Shown here piece after piece: positions 42,553 through 54,499 of a DNA stretch of 64,000 bases. The stretch spans positions 45,436,239-45,500,238 of the forward strand of contig OZ020613.1 of the NCBI GenBank assembly GCA_963971575.1, in the 5' to 3' direction. The number at the start of each line of letters is the position of its first letter. Position 1 is the stretch's first letter. The notes below the pieces were generated by a model. The model had not been told where the DNA came from and made no database searches. It saw only the letters and a list, made by a program, of their open reading frames with translations. The translations under genes were made by a program, and so were the position numbers. The stretch comes from Liopterus haemorrhoidalis (Eukaryota; Arthropoda; Insecta; Coleoptera; Dytiscidae).

Positions 42553-44545
42553 GAGTGTAATGTACCGAACTCCAAAGTTAATGGTTGGCCGCGGGGAGCG
42601 GTGGCCAGTAGTCTTAATACGTCATTGGAGGTGTGATCGCAAATTCTCCCATCTCGAAGTAGCTTACAGCGAGATGGAAAAGTGCTAATATTTATAAATC
42701 AACTTGTATTTTTCGGAACCCTAAAATACAGACTAAATATGTTCGAATCAATTTGTTTTTTTTTTTAAACTTCTAGATATGAAAGAAAAATTTTGATTTA
42801 TTTTTGATTTTCAATTTTACAGTGCTAAACTTTTTTTTTAACTTCACATCACTGATCAGTAAATGAATAAAAATTACAAATGTTAACACTGGATCACTCT
42901 ATATTGTAATTTGATCTTTAAAATGAGCCCTTGTATGTGAAAAGTGATTAATATTTATTACCAATTCTGATTTTACAGATAATTTTGTAGATATAATATT
43001 TTTTTTTATCATCAAAAAATTATGTTAATAATCATTAATGTAACAATAATAATATGTGTGAAGAAGTTTCTTTCCAATCCCCCCCTGCTACGCCTCTGAC
43101 ACTCATTGTAGACCGGTGGTTCTCAACATTCTTTGTGACCCCTTGGCGTGTCAGAAATGTATTAAGGACCCCTAAAATTATAGTAGGGGACATAAATAGG
43201 AAATTAAAAAAATAATTAGTAAAATAAAAGTAATTGTAGATTCAGCCCTTTAGGGGTTGATAGGGGTAGGATAAAATTCTGATATACGTTTTTCGGCATT
43301 TGCATGGGTAGTCTTTATAAGTAAAAAGCAAGTCGATATCTTATTAGTCCTAAGAGATATTAATCAATCCTTTTAATCACATGACACACCCTTTTCACCC
43401 TTTACGGGTAAAATTTAAAAAAAAACTGTCAAAACCATTTCGAGATATTTTAAAAATACACCTGTGTGCCAAAAAATAATGTTTCAACTTAACGAATACA
43501 GGAACACAAGTCGATATCTCATTGGTCCTAAGAGATATAAAGGAATGCCTGAATTCACATTTCACCCCTTTTCACTCTTAAGGGATATAATTTTAAAAAA
43601 CTCTCATTACCATTTCTAGATATTTTAAAAAGACACATATGTGCCAAAAAGTAATTTTATAACTCAACAAACATATGAAATACGACGGGATGTATAATTC
43701 GCCCCAATTGTAGTTTCACCCCTTTAGGGGTTGATTAGGACAAAATTCTGAAATAAGTTTTTCGGTATTTGTACGGGTTATCTTTGTAAGCAAAAACAAA
43801 GTCAATATCTTATTGGTCCTAAGAGATATTAAGGAATCTTTGAATTCACACTTCACCCTTTGTCACCCTTTAGGAATGAACTTAAAAAAACTGTCAATAT
43901 TCATTTGTATCCTACTACGGAAAGAGCAAAATCTAAAATAAAACACGTAAATTTGACATTACAAACTGTTTTATTCCAAAGATCTTCAGTTACCCATTTT
44001 TATAAATCAATAGAAAATTATTGAATAAGCATAGTCAACATTTTATGTTTTACTAATTAAACATCAAATACAAAGATATGTGTAGTAAATTAAGGCGGAG
44101 CTTAGACTCCCTCTACTATGACTAGATTAGTTTAAAACCACGCTACCAGATGGATACATCTCTCGATGCTTGTAAATGCCAGTATTTCATATAAATAGTG
44201 TTTCAGTGTGGGCCAAAGAATTGGTGCTAAATATTAATTAATTTTCATAAACAAGGGCTCATTTTAAAGATAAAAGTACAATCTATAGGATTTCAGCTAT
44301 GGAATTTGAAATTGTTATTGATTTACGGAGTAACAGTGATGTGAAGTTAGACAAAGTTTAGGACATTGTAAAACTAAAAATTAAATATAAAACCAAATTT
44401 TAACTCCCAAATCCAACGGAGCCAACCTTTATCTTCAAAATAAAAAATAAAAATAAAACAAATTGATCCGACAACATTTGGTTTAAATTCTCTGGCCCTT
44501 TCAAATGCACGTTTCCGTTGCGCGTAACCCATGTACATTACGCTC
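42553..44545. mobile_element. TTAA-flanked element (piggyBac- or Kolobok-like), non-autonomous
   Basis: 1,993 bp flanked by TTAA (42549-42552, 44546-44549), ends GAGTGTAATGTAC and GTACATTACGCTC. Inverted similarity goes further: ~42760-42980 pairs loosely with ~44210-44400 (TAACTTCACATCACTG, AAAATGAGCCCTTGT). The centre carries a hAT-end fragment (43111) and a satellite block. No transposase frame. TTAA duplications fit piggyBac and Kolobok. Confidence 0.75.
43230..43915 (+). repeat. ~285-bp satellite, block 1
   Basis: Just over two units sharing the marks CACCCCTTTAGGGGTTGATT, TCTTATTGGTCCTAAGAGA and ACGACGGGATGTATA. Same family and orientation as 51170-52015. Confidence 0.8.
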
Positions 44546-44582
44546 TTAATACATAAGTTCTAGTGTTGAATTCTGGTTAGAA

Positions 44583-44790
44583 TGTCGATAGAAGTTGTGA
44601 AAAACTATAAAAGTAGAACAAATTGTAGTGTTTTTGGCTGTCATTCAAGACAGGACAAAGATAGGCATCTTAGTTTTTTCTTTTCTTAAGAAAAATGGAG
44701 GGAAAGTTAATATTAAGTCCAGATTGGAAAATATTTGCGTTATGGACAGGAGGAAGGCTTGGGAATATATTTTGAGTTAAAAAGTAACTG
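44583..44790 (+). pseudogene. THAP fragment, left arm
   Basis: Starts MSIEVVKNYKSRTNCSVFGC then HSRQDKDRHLSF, the Cys pair and start of a THAP domain, followed by a frameshift in a Leu/Lys run. Inverted partner of 46905-47111. Confidence 0.65.
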
Positions 44791-45094
44791 ATACTAAGCG
44801 AGTTTGTTCACTACATTTGTCGCAGAAAAACAAAACTGCACTAATATGTTTGCACTTACAAGTTGCATATTTAACTTTTAGCTGCTTCTGTTCAACTAAA
44901 ACTAATTTTATTTCATGAGACAATGAACATAAAGCACTTGTTTACAAACAGAATCCATAAATTGTAAATTGATATGACCGACACTCAAATGTACCACATA
45001 AAATTACGTGCCCGGCATTTAGCACCTGCTCAACTACAAATTATACTTCAATAAATCTACTGAAATTAAACTTTAAATACTGTAATTTGATTAA

Positions 45095-46408
45095 GGCATG
45101 CGATCCGGAGGGTCCCAAAGGGCTCAAACGGTCACGTGATCTTGTAATAAAAAAATATGATTTTCCGCGTTTTTATACAGCATAAAGATGAAAAGAATTA
45201 AAGATTGTGTCATAAAACCCCTATAAAAAAATTGGCATGCGGCCCTCGTTGGCCCACGGGTTGAAAATTTCGGAAAATATTTGTGAATATTTTAATAGGA
45301 TTTTACGTGATTTCTTTTTGCATGCCATTTTAACTATAGGTTATTGATATAATGCATTGCTGTATAACATAATTGGCATGCAGATAAGGAGGTCCTAAAA
45401 CAAAGGCATGAATCGGAAAAGTTGCAAAAAAAATTCGAAAATTTCGGTCATATTATTTTGCATGCCTTTTTGCATTTCACTAAATAATGTTGTTTTTAGC
45501 TCAAATACAAAATGGCATGCATGCCGAGGAAGCCCATCACATCATAAATAATAAGAAAAGTTGCAAAAAAAATTGGAAAACTTAGGTCATATTATTTTGC
45601 ATGCCATTTTGCATTTCACTAAATAATGTTGTTTTTAGCTCAAATACAAAATGGCATGCATGCCGAGGAAGCCCATCACATCAAAAATAATAAGAAAAGT
45701 GGCAAAAAAAAAAATGGAAAACTTCGGTCATACTATTTTGCATGCATTTTTGCATTTTATTAAATAAGCAAAATAAAATAACAAAAATATTTCATTTTTT
45801 TTTTTCGCAACTTCTTTTGAATTTTTTTCAATGTTGGGTTCCAGCAATATTCCTGCCATTTTGTATTTGAGCTAAAAACAACATTATTTATTGAAATGTA
45901 AAAAGGCATGCAAAATAATATGAGCGAAATTTTCCATTTTTTTTTTTTTTCAACTTTTCTTATTATTTATGATGTGATGGGCTTCCTCGGCATGCATGCC
46001 AGTTTGTATTTGAGCTAAAAACAAAATTATTTAGTGAAATGCAAAATAATATGTCCTAAATTTTCCAATTTTTTTTTGCAACTTTTCTTATTATTTATGG
46101 TGTGATGGGCATCCTCGGCATGCATGCCATTTAAATTTTGGACATTTTACACTATAAAATTATCATTTTATTTTATTTGGTGTTGTTTAATATCACGTAA
46201 AATCCTATTAAAATATTCACAAATATTTTCCGAAATTTGCCACCCTTGGGCCAACGATGGCTGCATGCCAATTTTTTTATAGAGGTTTTATGACACAAAC
46301 TTTAATTCTTTTCATCGGCATGCTGTACGAAAACGCGGAAAATCATATTTTTTTATTACAAGATCACGTGACCGTTTGAGCCCTTTGGGACCCTGCGAAT
46401 CGCATGCC
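45095..46408. mobile_element. GCATGC-rich foldback element
   Basis: 1,314 bp, nearly a single inverted repeat around ~45750. Ends GGCATGCGATCCGG and TCGCATGCC. The arms hold ~130-bp tandem units (CATGCCGAGGAAGCCCATCA), at least two on the left and two on the right, each bordered by GGCATGC. More than a dozen GCATG sites in all. Flanks TTTGATTAA and TATAATTAA agree at 7 of 9, a possible 9-bp duplication, as Mutator-like elements make. No ORF. Confidence 0.75.
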
Positions 46409-46904
46409 TATAATTAAAAGACTTTAAATTTGTTTTAACTTTCATTTGACAAAAGGACAAGCAATATTAAATCAGAGAAAAACACAAAATTTTTGTGCAA
46501 GTGGAAATGCAATTTTCCCTATACCGGAAAGCGTGCAGGGGTTTAGTACCATCCCTTTTTTGTTGTCACAGGGTAAATATTCTCTCCTCCAAAAGGCATA
46601 CTGCATGAAATCGGAGACCAAAAACTGTCATGAGCTCCTGGTCTAACACATGTATTGGGGTGTATAACAGAAGATGGGCATCAAATTACAATATTTAAAG
46701 TTTAAGTGGTACATCTGAGTGTCGGTCATCTGAATTTACAGTATATGGATTATGTTTGTAAACAAGTGTATTATGTTCATTGCCTCATGAAATAAAATTA
46801 GTTTTAGTTGGACAGAAGCAGCTAATATTATTAGCTATTATTATTAATATATTAGTGCAGTATGTTTTTCTGCGACAAATGTAATGAACAAATTCGCATA
46901 GTAT

Positions 46905-47111
46905 CAGTTACTTTTTAACTCAAAATATATTCCCATGCCTTCCTCCTGTCCATAACCAAATCTTTTCCAATCTGGACTTAATATTAACTTTCCCTCCATT
47001 TTTCTTAAGTAAAGAAAAACTAAGGTGCCTCTCTTTATCCTGTCTTGAATGACAGCCAAAAACACTACAATTTGTTCTATTTATACAGTTTTTCACAACT
47101 TCTATCGACAT
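46905..47111 (-). pseudogene. THAP fragment, right arm
   Basis: 63 open codons: MSIEVVKNCINRTNCSVFGC, HSRQDKERHLSFSLLKKN, then WLWTGGRHGNIF-type text. The beginning of a THAP domain; the C-x2-H and AVPTIF parts are missing. Better preserved than the left copy. Confidence 0.65.
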
Positions 47112-47235
47112 TCTAACAAAAAATCACCACTAGAACATATGTAATAAATTCAAACAGTACTACAGGAGCCTAGTACAATATTTGACCACCAGACTGCGTA
47201 TCCGAGCGTGTCAGTTCTCAATTGCTACCAGACAC

Positions 47236-49403
47236 AGCACAAACGAGTATTTTATTTACAGATATTTAACAACCATTAGAAATGATGATAATATTAATAA
47301 TATTAAATTATGTTTTGAAGGCTTATATAATAAATGACGACGCTGAAAGTTTCCTTCAATGTTTTATTTATAATTGAGAAGTGACGTTACCGGTGGCGGC
47401 GCTGTGGTCGAAGGAAATATGATTGGCGACAGTAGTACTAAGCTGTCAATTTGCACGTAGCGAACTGGTAAATTTAAGCGCAATATGTTTTTATTCTATT
47501 AAAATGAGAGTAAATATTTGCGGAATTTACAAATCTAAAATTCATACAAAATTGACACTTAACCTATAAAACAGTCGATGAGGAAGCTCCATTTGGCTAA
47601 CTTAAATGTTTATAAATTCTTAACACTTGTAGGTACTTGTTAATTATTGAAAAATAATAGTTACTAGCAGAAACATAGTTTTAAACAAATATCTTTAAGC
47701 AAGTAAATTCAGTACACAATTGGCGGAAATAACAAAACTAAGCATAGAAATTCAAATGTGTTATTCGCGACTATAATTACCGAAACGGCGCCACAATCGC
47801 CTTGTGAACTTTTGACACGAAAAAGGATAGTCATCTGTCAACGTATGTAAACAGTATTGGTTTATAATCAATTTTTGGTCTTATTTACGTTTTCTTGCTG
47901 TATACAGTGTATTTAAATTATAACCGAGTATTAAAAAAGTGTATAAATATAAGTGAATCAATTTTATGATAAAATTTGCTGTTTGTAAATGAATATTTTC
48001 AGAGGTTATAATGTTGGTGCCGGCTTTTACTCGCACAGAAAATAAAATGTTATACTTTGAACTTAAAACATTTATTTGAATACTTAATATCTACACATAT
48101 CTCAAGAAATTTTATAGAAGGAGAACTTTTAATTTATTCTACACAAGAAAACTGTCAAATATTTGCAAACTAACACAGTTATGGAACACTCCCATGAAAT
48201 AACAAGGGGTTTTAATTATATTAACAATAATTTACATAACATTAAACGATTTTCTTGCACATGTGAGACAGGGAAAATGATAAATTCAACGTTAAAAACT
48301 TGTTTAAAATCATCTGAACAGTATAAATTCCCTTCAATAGAAACAAAATTTTAGAATCACTGATAATCTTTCAATCTAATATTCGAAGATGTTCTTCCTG
48401 TGATTGACTACCATACACACAAGGAGTATTTAATCTTTTTTTTCTTAAATTTATCACTTTATTCGCTGTAAAAATGGAGTGAGAATGGACAGAAACAATA
48501 AAACACATGGTGAATTATACGTAAACAATGACAGTAACCTTTTTCGAAGTGTTCGCTTTTTTGCCGCTAGAGGGATACGCGTTAAGTTGAGTCACCAATA
48601 CCTCAACAGTATGAAATCACGTGAAAAGTGGCGTCAACTTATACTGATAAATAGAGCACTCCAAAACAGCTGATCAGATTAGTCTCTGGAGGGTAGAAAT
48701 TTTGGTTGCCATAACAGTAACAGTAACAGTAACAAGTGATATAGTAGTTTTTAGCAGTTATATTTCATTTGTATTCAAATATATTACCTATTATTTTATT
48801 ATCAGTTCACAGAACATAATTCACACACAAAATATCACGCAAACACTTATGTCAAAATCTTCGTTTTCTTCCAGCCGCCTTAAGGTGCCGTTGCGAAGCC
48901 TATCTTGTCATAACATCCGCCGCCCGGTGTCCGTAGGCGCCACTAGTCAAACTTAGAGAGAGATAGTTAGCTCGAATATTTGCCAAAACAGCTATCAAAA
49001 TTTGCTTCTAAGCAGATAACAGGTTGATGAGTATTTTGAAATTTAAATCGCATATACAAAATACTTGTATAGGCAATACGCTACATATTAAAGTCAGTAT
49101 AGCAAATACCGTATTTTTTAAAAGCAGAAATTTTTTCTTATTTTGTTAGGTCAATATGCCACCCAGACGTAGACCTTTATCCAAAAGTCACAAACGAACT
49201 AAAAAAGCGAAATGCCAAGATCCTCCATATTTTGTAAATAAAAAAATAGCCATCGCTGGTGAACTTCAATCATAATTGTTACATTTAGGGGCAGACTTGA
49301 ATTTAAAAATAAAATTACCTAAAATTTTAGCATAGTCAATGGCGAGTCAGTACAATAACAAAATAATTAATATTATTTTAAAAAAATTTATGTGAAGTGT
49401 TAT
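47236..49403. other. Spacer with GC-rich islands, no firm gene
   Basis: GC-rich snippets at 47385-47420 and 47775-47800 (GGTGGCGGCGCTGTGG, ACGGCGCCACAATCGCC) look promoter-like. 48181-48290 (plus) reads KRFSCTCETGK, which could be a decayed SWIM CxC. 48650-48665 (AATAGAGCACTCCA) recurs inverted at 53190. None is firm. Confidence 0.3.
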
Positions 49404-50668
49404 TTAGTAAGTGAATAATGATTATTTGGAATGCCAAAACAAATTTTATGTTACAATATTTCTTTTTTTTGTTAATTTTAATTCGAACGCCTAATACCAT
49501 TATGTAAGTTTCTAAATATGTGCAGTATTTTTTATTATATAGGAAGGTTCAAAAAAATTTTGAAAAAATTCCTCTTAGATAGATATATAATCTAAAAATA
49601 TTTAGTGAAGGCGTAATGCTGAGTGTGTAGGACATATTTTGCTTTGTAGTATTCATTGTAAAATGAACAATATATTAAAAATAATTTATCATCTCTTAAT
49701 CTAAGAGCTTTAAAAACAAATTTTATGTTAAAATATTTTTATGTTAATTTTAATTCGAGTGCCTAATACCATTATTTAGGTTTCTTAATATGTGCATTAT
49801 TTTTTTTATATAGCAAGGTTCATTAAGATTTTGAAAATTGCGCCTATGGCTTCATTGGTTGTTTCTAGTCATAGCTCCTCCCTTTGATTTCGTGTACATT
49901 CAAACAGAATTAAATTATAATTTCAACAATTTCCACTGGTTATTAAATTTACGCTTTTAAAAATTAAATGCAACATTTGCCAAAATATAACTAGAATTTT
50001 GAAAAAATAATTTAAACAAAATAAAAATGCAAAAAAAAAAAATAATAATATTGTCTTCTCGTGGGATTCGAACTCATTTTCTTGGGCAGAACGCTAGTAC
50101 CGTAACCATTGCACCAAGATACACGTTACAGTTTAGTGTGTTATATAACTATAAGTTTTCAACATTATTAGCAAAAAAACACAAAATATGCTTTTTTTTC
50201 CAAAAACATAATCTGATCAAAAATTCCTGTTGTACTATTCCGGTTCACACCAATGTACATTACTTAGAATTTTTTCAGATTTTTAGTTTAAACCATCTGG
50301 GCTACAGGGTGTGGGACAATTTTTTTTTTGCACAATTTTGGCAAAATACGCTTCAAAATAATTTATTTTGCAAAAATAAAAATTTGATCGTTAATCCACG
50401 TACCAAGGGCTTTCATTTGATATCCTACTCAGAATTTTATATATTTTTTTTTCGATGAGCACATATTTGTTTATATTTTTAGGGGGATATGTTTTTTATA
50501 TGTTTTAGTATTTTTCCTATGTGCGGGTCAAAGATTTGTATAAGCATGCCAAATTTCAACTCTCTAGCTTTAGCCGTTTGGCTACAATTTTTACCGAACA
50601 GACAGACAGACAGACGATAAAATGACGGTATAAGGGTTTTTTGGTCATACCTACAAAACCCTAAAAAC
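49404..50668 (-). repeat. Interspersed repeat with tRNA-like head, copy 1
   Basis: About 1.26 kb, similar along its length to 60590-61665 in the same orientation. One border has TAGGGTTTTGTAGGTATGAC and a GTCTGTCTGT run (minus strand). The first ~125 bp (49436-49560) is repeated at 49715-49830 within this copy only. The tRNA-like segment at 50052-50121 differs from that of copy 2. Confidence 0.8.
50052..50121 (-). repeat. tRNA-like segment (not a functional tRNA)
   Basis: The minus strand reads TCTTGGTGCAATGGTTACGG (A-box region) and GAGTTCGAATCCCAC (B box), 70 bases in all, part of the repeat at 49404-50668. The acceptor stem pairs only in part, so I treat it as a SINE-type head. Confidence 0.6.
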
Positions 50669-51169
50669 AGACATTTATATCAGGGCCTCGAACCGTTATT
50701 TTTTTCGTTTCGGTTTTTGTTCCGGTTCAATTAAAAAAATATGTATCAGTTCGGTTCGGGTTTTCGTTCCGGCAAAAATAACGGTTTTTTCGGTTTTCGG
50801 TCCAGTTCCGAATAATTTTTAAATTTTTTTATTTGTATTAGAAATTTATTTTCTGCTATAATTTAGAAGAAAAATGTATTCTCTATTCTGTAATGATCAT
50901 ATCAAGGTCGCTGCCAGGGAGGGTTTTGGGCGTCGACCCCCCCTCCCGCAAATAATAGATGCGTATTTTTTTTTATATATCAGTTAAAGTATTACGATTT
51001 TTTTCTGCTCATCAGTTTAAAAAATAATCCCAAATAAAATGTATTTTTTATTTTGGATCACTCCCATAAACATTATCTTTTTTCGGTTCAGCAAAAATAA
51101 CGGTTTTTTACGGTTTTCGGTTCGGTTTTTGCGAATTTCATGTATCTATGTCCAAGCAACGTTCTGTCG
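50669..51169. other. CGGTTTT-rich stretch, probable hAT remnant
   Basis: Starts CAGGGCCTCGAACCGTTATT, hAT-like, and has many CGGTTTTCGG repeats near both sides. No matching right end found. Confidence 0.4.
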
Positions 51170-52015
51170 AATAAAAAATACCCATTTACTCCTTTAAGGG
51201 TGAAATTAAAAAAAACTCAAAATTATTTAGAGATATTTTAAAATGACATCTATGTGCCATTTTAAATGCTATGACTCAACAAACACAGGACATACGACGG
51301 GATGTATATTTCACCCCGAATGTAGATTCGCCCCTTTAGGGTTGATTGGGAAAAAAAATCCTTTCTGCAAGTTTTTTGCATTTGTATGGGTAATCTTTAT
51401 ATGCAAAAATCAAGTCGATATTTTATTGGTCCTAAGAACATTAAGGAATCCTTGAAATCTAATTTGACCCTTTAAGGATGCAATTTTAAAAAATTGTCAA
51501 AACCATTTCGATATATTTAAAAAAGACAACCATCAGCCAAAAAGAAATTTTATGACTCAACAAATACAGGAAATACGACGGGATGTATAATTAAGTCCGA
51601 ATGTAGATTCACCTATTTAGGGCTTGATTAGGACAAAATCCTGAAATAAGGTTTTCGGCCTTTGTATTGGTAATCTTTATAAGAAAAAACCAAATCGATA
51701 TTTTACTGGTCCTAAGAGAAATTAAAGAATCCTGGAAATCATAATTCACCCCTTTTCACCCTTTAGGGGTGACATTTTAGAAAACTGTCAAAACCATTTC
51801 GAGATATTTTAAAAAGACACCTATGTGCCAGAAAGAAACGTTTTAACTCAACAAACACAGGAAATACGAAGGGATGTATAGTTCACCCCGATTGTAGATT
51901 CACCCCTTTAGGGGTTGATTAGGACAAAATCCTGATATAAGTTTTTTGGTATTTGTATGGATAATCTTTATAAGCAAAAAGAAAGTCGATATCTTATTGG
52001 TCCTAAGAGATATTA
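51170..52015 (+). repeat. ~285-bp satellite, block 2
   Basis: About three units; the mark ACGACGGGATGTATA recurs at ~51294, 51575 and 51866, a period of 281-291. Same family as 43230-43915. Confidence 0.85.
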
Positions 52016-53818
52016 TTATATTATTCTGATAATAAACTATATTTTAAACTTTTTCGGCTATTTTATTTATTGCCTTACTGAATAAAAATAAAAATGTCAT
52101 TTTACCTATTTGTTATTTGAACGTTTAGTTAAAATTATATACTTTAGATTTACTTTTAAATATATCATATAAATTATATTTACCAAGTATTAATATTTGT
52201 TTATGTAGCAAAATAATAGGGGAAATATTTTAAGATCGCAGCGCTGTTGCGGCATAGTTGGAACTTCCAAAATAGACATTCATTACATATAATCATATGG
52301 GCAATAACGTGAATTTTAATGTTTACTGGTGGTTTTTGTAATTTTGTTACAATATTAATACGTGTTTTTATGCAAGGTAATCAGTGAAATATTATAACAT
52401 CAAATATTAATAAATAAGAATAATTTTAGGCATGTTTTTATTATTTTTTAAGTAGAAATGGATAATTTAATCCACGAATTACACTCAGATACACAGCAAT
52501 AATAGTTCAACTTCAACATGATTTTTGTCTTGTCTTCCACTTTAATTTAAGGTTATTTTCACTTATTGTCACTTGATACCAGTAAAAACAATTTAAAACT
52601 GATTTTAAAATAATATAAAATAACATAAAACTTATCAAAACGTAACAATATAACAATATAGTAACAACAAAACTATAGTAAAATGCAAAAATATATTTTA
52701 ATCCCATATAACTCAATGTAAAAAGCGCGATAGAATGTCTATTTCTGTAGTTACTTAAAATCCCACCAGATGTCACATCGCTTAGCAATTTCTCCCTATG
52801 CTAAATAGAGTCTAATCTAATCAGTTTATGGCTAGCCATAAAAGAAACTAATGCTTCGATTGGCGAAGCGCATGTGGAAATAAATTTGATATAGAAGCGC
52901 ACGGCCCACAGTCTAACGGATAACAGCTGAACTATTTTTAACATTGATACAGATACAGAAAATTATATTTACCAATTCATCTCGAAAACTATTTAGTTTT
53001 AATGAAAAATATAAATATAAGGTTGTTCTACTATAAATTCTGATCGCTCTAAAGGAAACCAAATTCTTTTCAAATTTGTTGTTTTTAAGATTAATAGGAA
53101 TGTGTTTGTATGCATGCAAATCTAGCGAAAAACTGGTTTGCGTCCCCGATTGAATCGCCGCCTTAAAGTAACAGCATTCTGGAGTGCTCTATTCTACTCT
53201 AAACGCGACAGATTTTAATTCGCACGGATTGCTATACACTTTACTTATTAGATGAAGTAACAGGAGCATTTTGTTTATAAAATTATGTATACGAAACGGT
53301 TTGAAAGAAATTTAACTGCGTTCTGTAACTGGTCTGTGGAGAATGGAGCAATCTTTATACCACGCGACTAAAGAGTAAGAAAACCTGGAGTAGACAGAGT
53401 AATCATTTTTAAGAAAAGGCAAGAGTTGAAGAAATTTAAAAAATATTTTATATCATTGAGAAAATATGGAGAATTAATACATTAATAGTCATAGATAAGA
53501 TCCTAAAGTGGTGACTACGATATGCTTTTGCTTTACATGTGGATCGGAAGTAGTAAATTGGCAAACTCCACATATATAAATTGAACCTTCCATTTTTAAA
53601 GATTTCTAAATTAGTATATGTCAGAAATCCACCATCAAATTTGTTACGTACTCCAATTGTTCCTTCTTTCTACTTGGTACTTTTGGAGTTAACTCCTTAC
53701 CCTCAAAATTCAAGTTAAAAAACGCTTAATCCATTCCCTTCAAATTTTTGTCAACGAATGCAAAAGGTGTACACCACATAAATAGAGTGAGTTACCATAT
53801 GCAACTTTTGTTTGAGGA
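52016..53818. other. Spacer upstream of unit D
   Basis: No gene recognised. It should hold the promoter and any non-coding first exon of unit D; GC-rich GATCGCAGCGCTGTTGCGGC at 52232-52251 is the most promoter-like piece. Frames on the minus strand here are low-complexity. Confidence 0.35.
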
Positions 53819-53939
53819 ATGAATGATACAAAAGACAGTGATATTATTCAAAAAGAGATTTATATAAAGACAGAATATAAAGTTACTGATGAACATGAAG
53901 TAAAGACCAGCATAGAACACTTGGCTGAATTGAAGAATG
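53819..53939 (+). CDS. Exon 1 of zinc-finger unit D (start codon)
   Basis: MNDTKDSDIIQKEIYIKTEY then KVTDEHEVKTSIEHLAELKN, 121 nt, ending AATG|GTCAGT in phase 1. One psi-K-x-E site, IKTE. Joins exon 2 at 54272 after a 332-bp intron whose sequence resembles the same intron in units A and B. Start chosen because all copies open with M-N-(T/D). Confidence 0.85.
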
Positions 53940-54271
53940 GTCAGTAACAAGCATATCTGTAACTAACTTGCATTTATTAGTAATAAGTAATTACTAGGTT
54001 TGTTGGCAGAGTCAGTTCCAACAGTTTGTGACAATCAGTCACAAACTCATAGTAATTTTAATGCAGTTATATTAACTTTACATTTGCAGCTGATTGCAGA
54101 AAACTGTTGGAAATTGTCTGATAAACTAATCTTTTGTTATTCATATTTTGTTGTCACAATCTATTTCAGCAATGTTTGATTAGTGAACAACTTAAATAAT
54201 ACTATGTTTACATTTATTACAGTACACAATTAGTTTTTTGACTATATTTGACTATGATCTGATTATTTCAG

Positions 54272-54400
54272 GAATCAAAGATGAAGTTACAGACGTATAC
54301 AACGATAATACCAAAATAGAAGAAATTTACATCAAGTCTGAACCTGTGGACACCAGTGAATTTGAAGATGAAGTTGATAGTGTAGCTGTGGCAAACATTA
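54272..54400 (+). CDS. Exon 2 of zinc-finger unit D
   Basis: 129 nt, TTATTTCAG acceptor, ATTA|GTAAGT donor (strong consensus), phase 1 at both ends, open. Encodes GIKDEVTDVYNDN and EEIYIKSEPVDTSEFEDEVD, with IKDE and IKSE sites. It joins the zinc-finger exon at 56550, making Thr at the junction. The 2.1-kb intron holds a LINE fragment, a hAT MITE and a mariner piece. Confidence 0.85.
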
Positions 54401-54499
54401 GTAAGTGGCGTTAGTTAGTTGATGCTACACATCAATTACTTTGTATTAAGAGTCCCATCACGATCAAACAATTTGCACAATAAAGGCCGTTGTTCAAAC

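Larger units (their letters stand above)
42476..47235. mobile_element. Long-inverted-repeat element with THAP remnants
   Basis: The outer ends are inverted: GAGAACTGACACGCTCGGAT (from 42478) returns in complement near 47202-47221. The inverted similarity continues inward through a THAP-coding stretch on each side (44583-44790 plus, 46905-47111 minus) and ~300 bp beyond. The left arm is split by a TTAA-flanked insertion (42553-44545). The middle is filled by a foldback element (45095-46408). THAP domains occur at the N-terminus of P-type transposases, so a P-like or Kolobok-like origin is possible. Exact ends and duplication not determined. Confidence 0.6.

Noticed and set aside
45095..46408. 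CRISPR-like array from the regular GCATGC spacing
   Set aside because: Spacers are repeats of one another and the whole is an inverted repeat in a eukaryotic setting.
50052..50121. A functional tRNA gene
   Set aside because: The acceptor stem is poor and the segment is embedded in an interspersed repeat; better read as a SINE-type head.
50027..50458. 143-codon frame
   Set aside because: Lies in the interspersed repeat over a poly-A and antisense tRNA-like region; no domain and no matching frame in the second copy.
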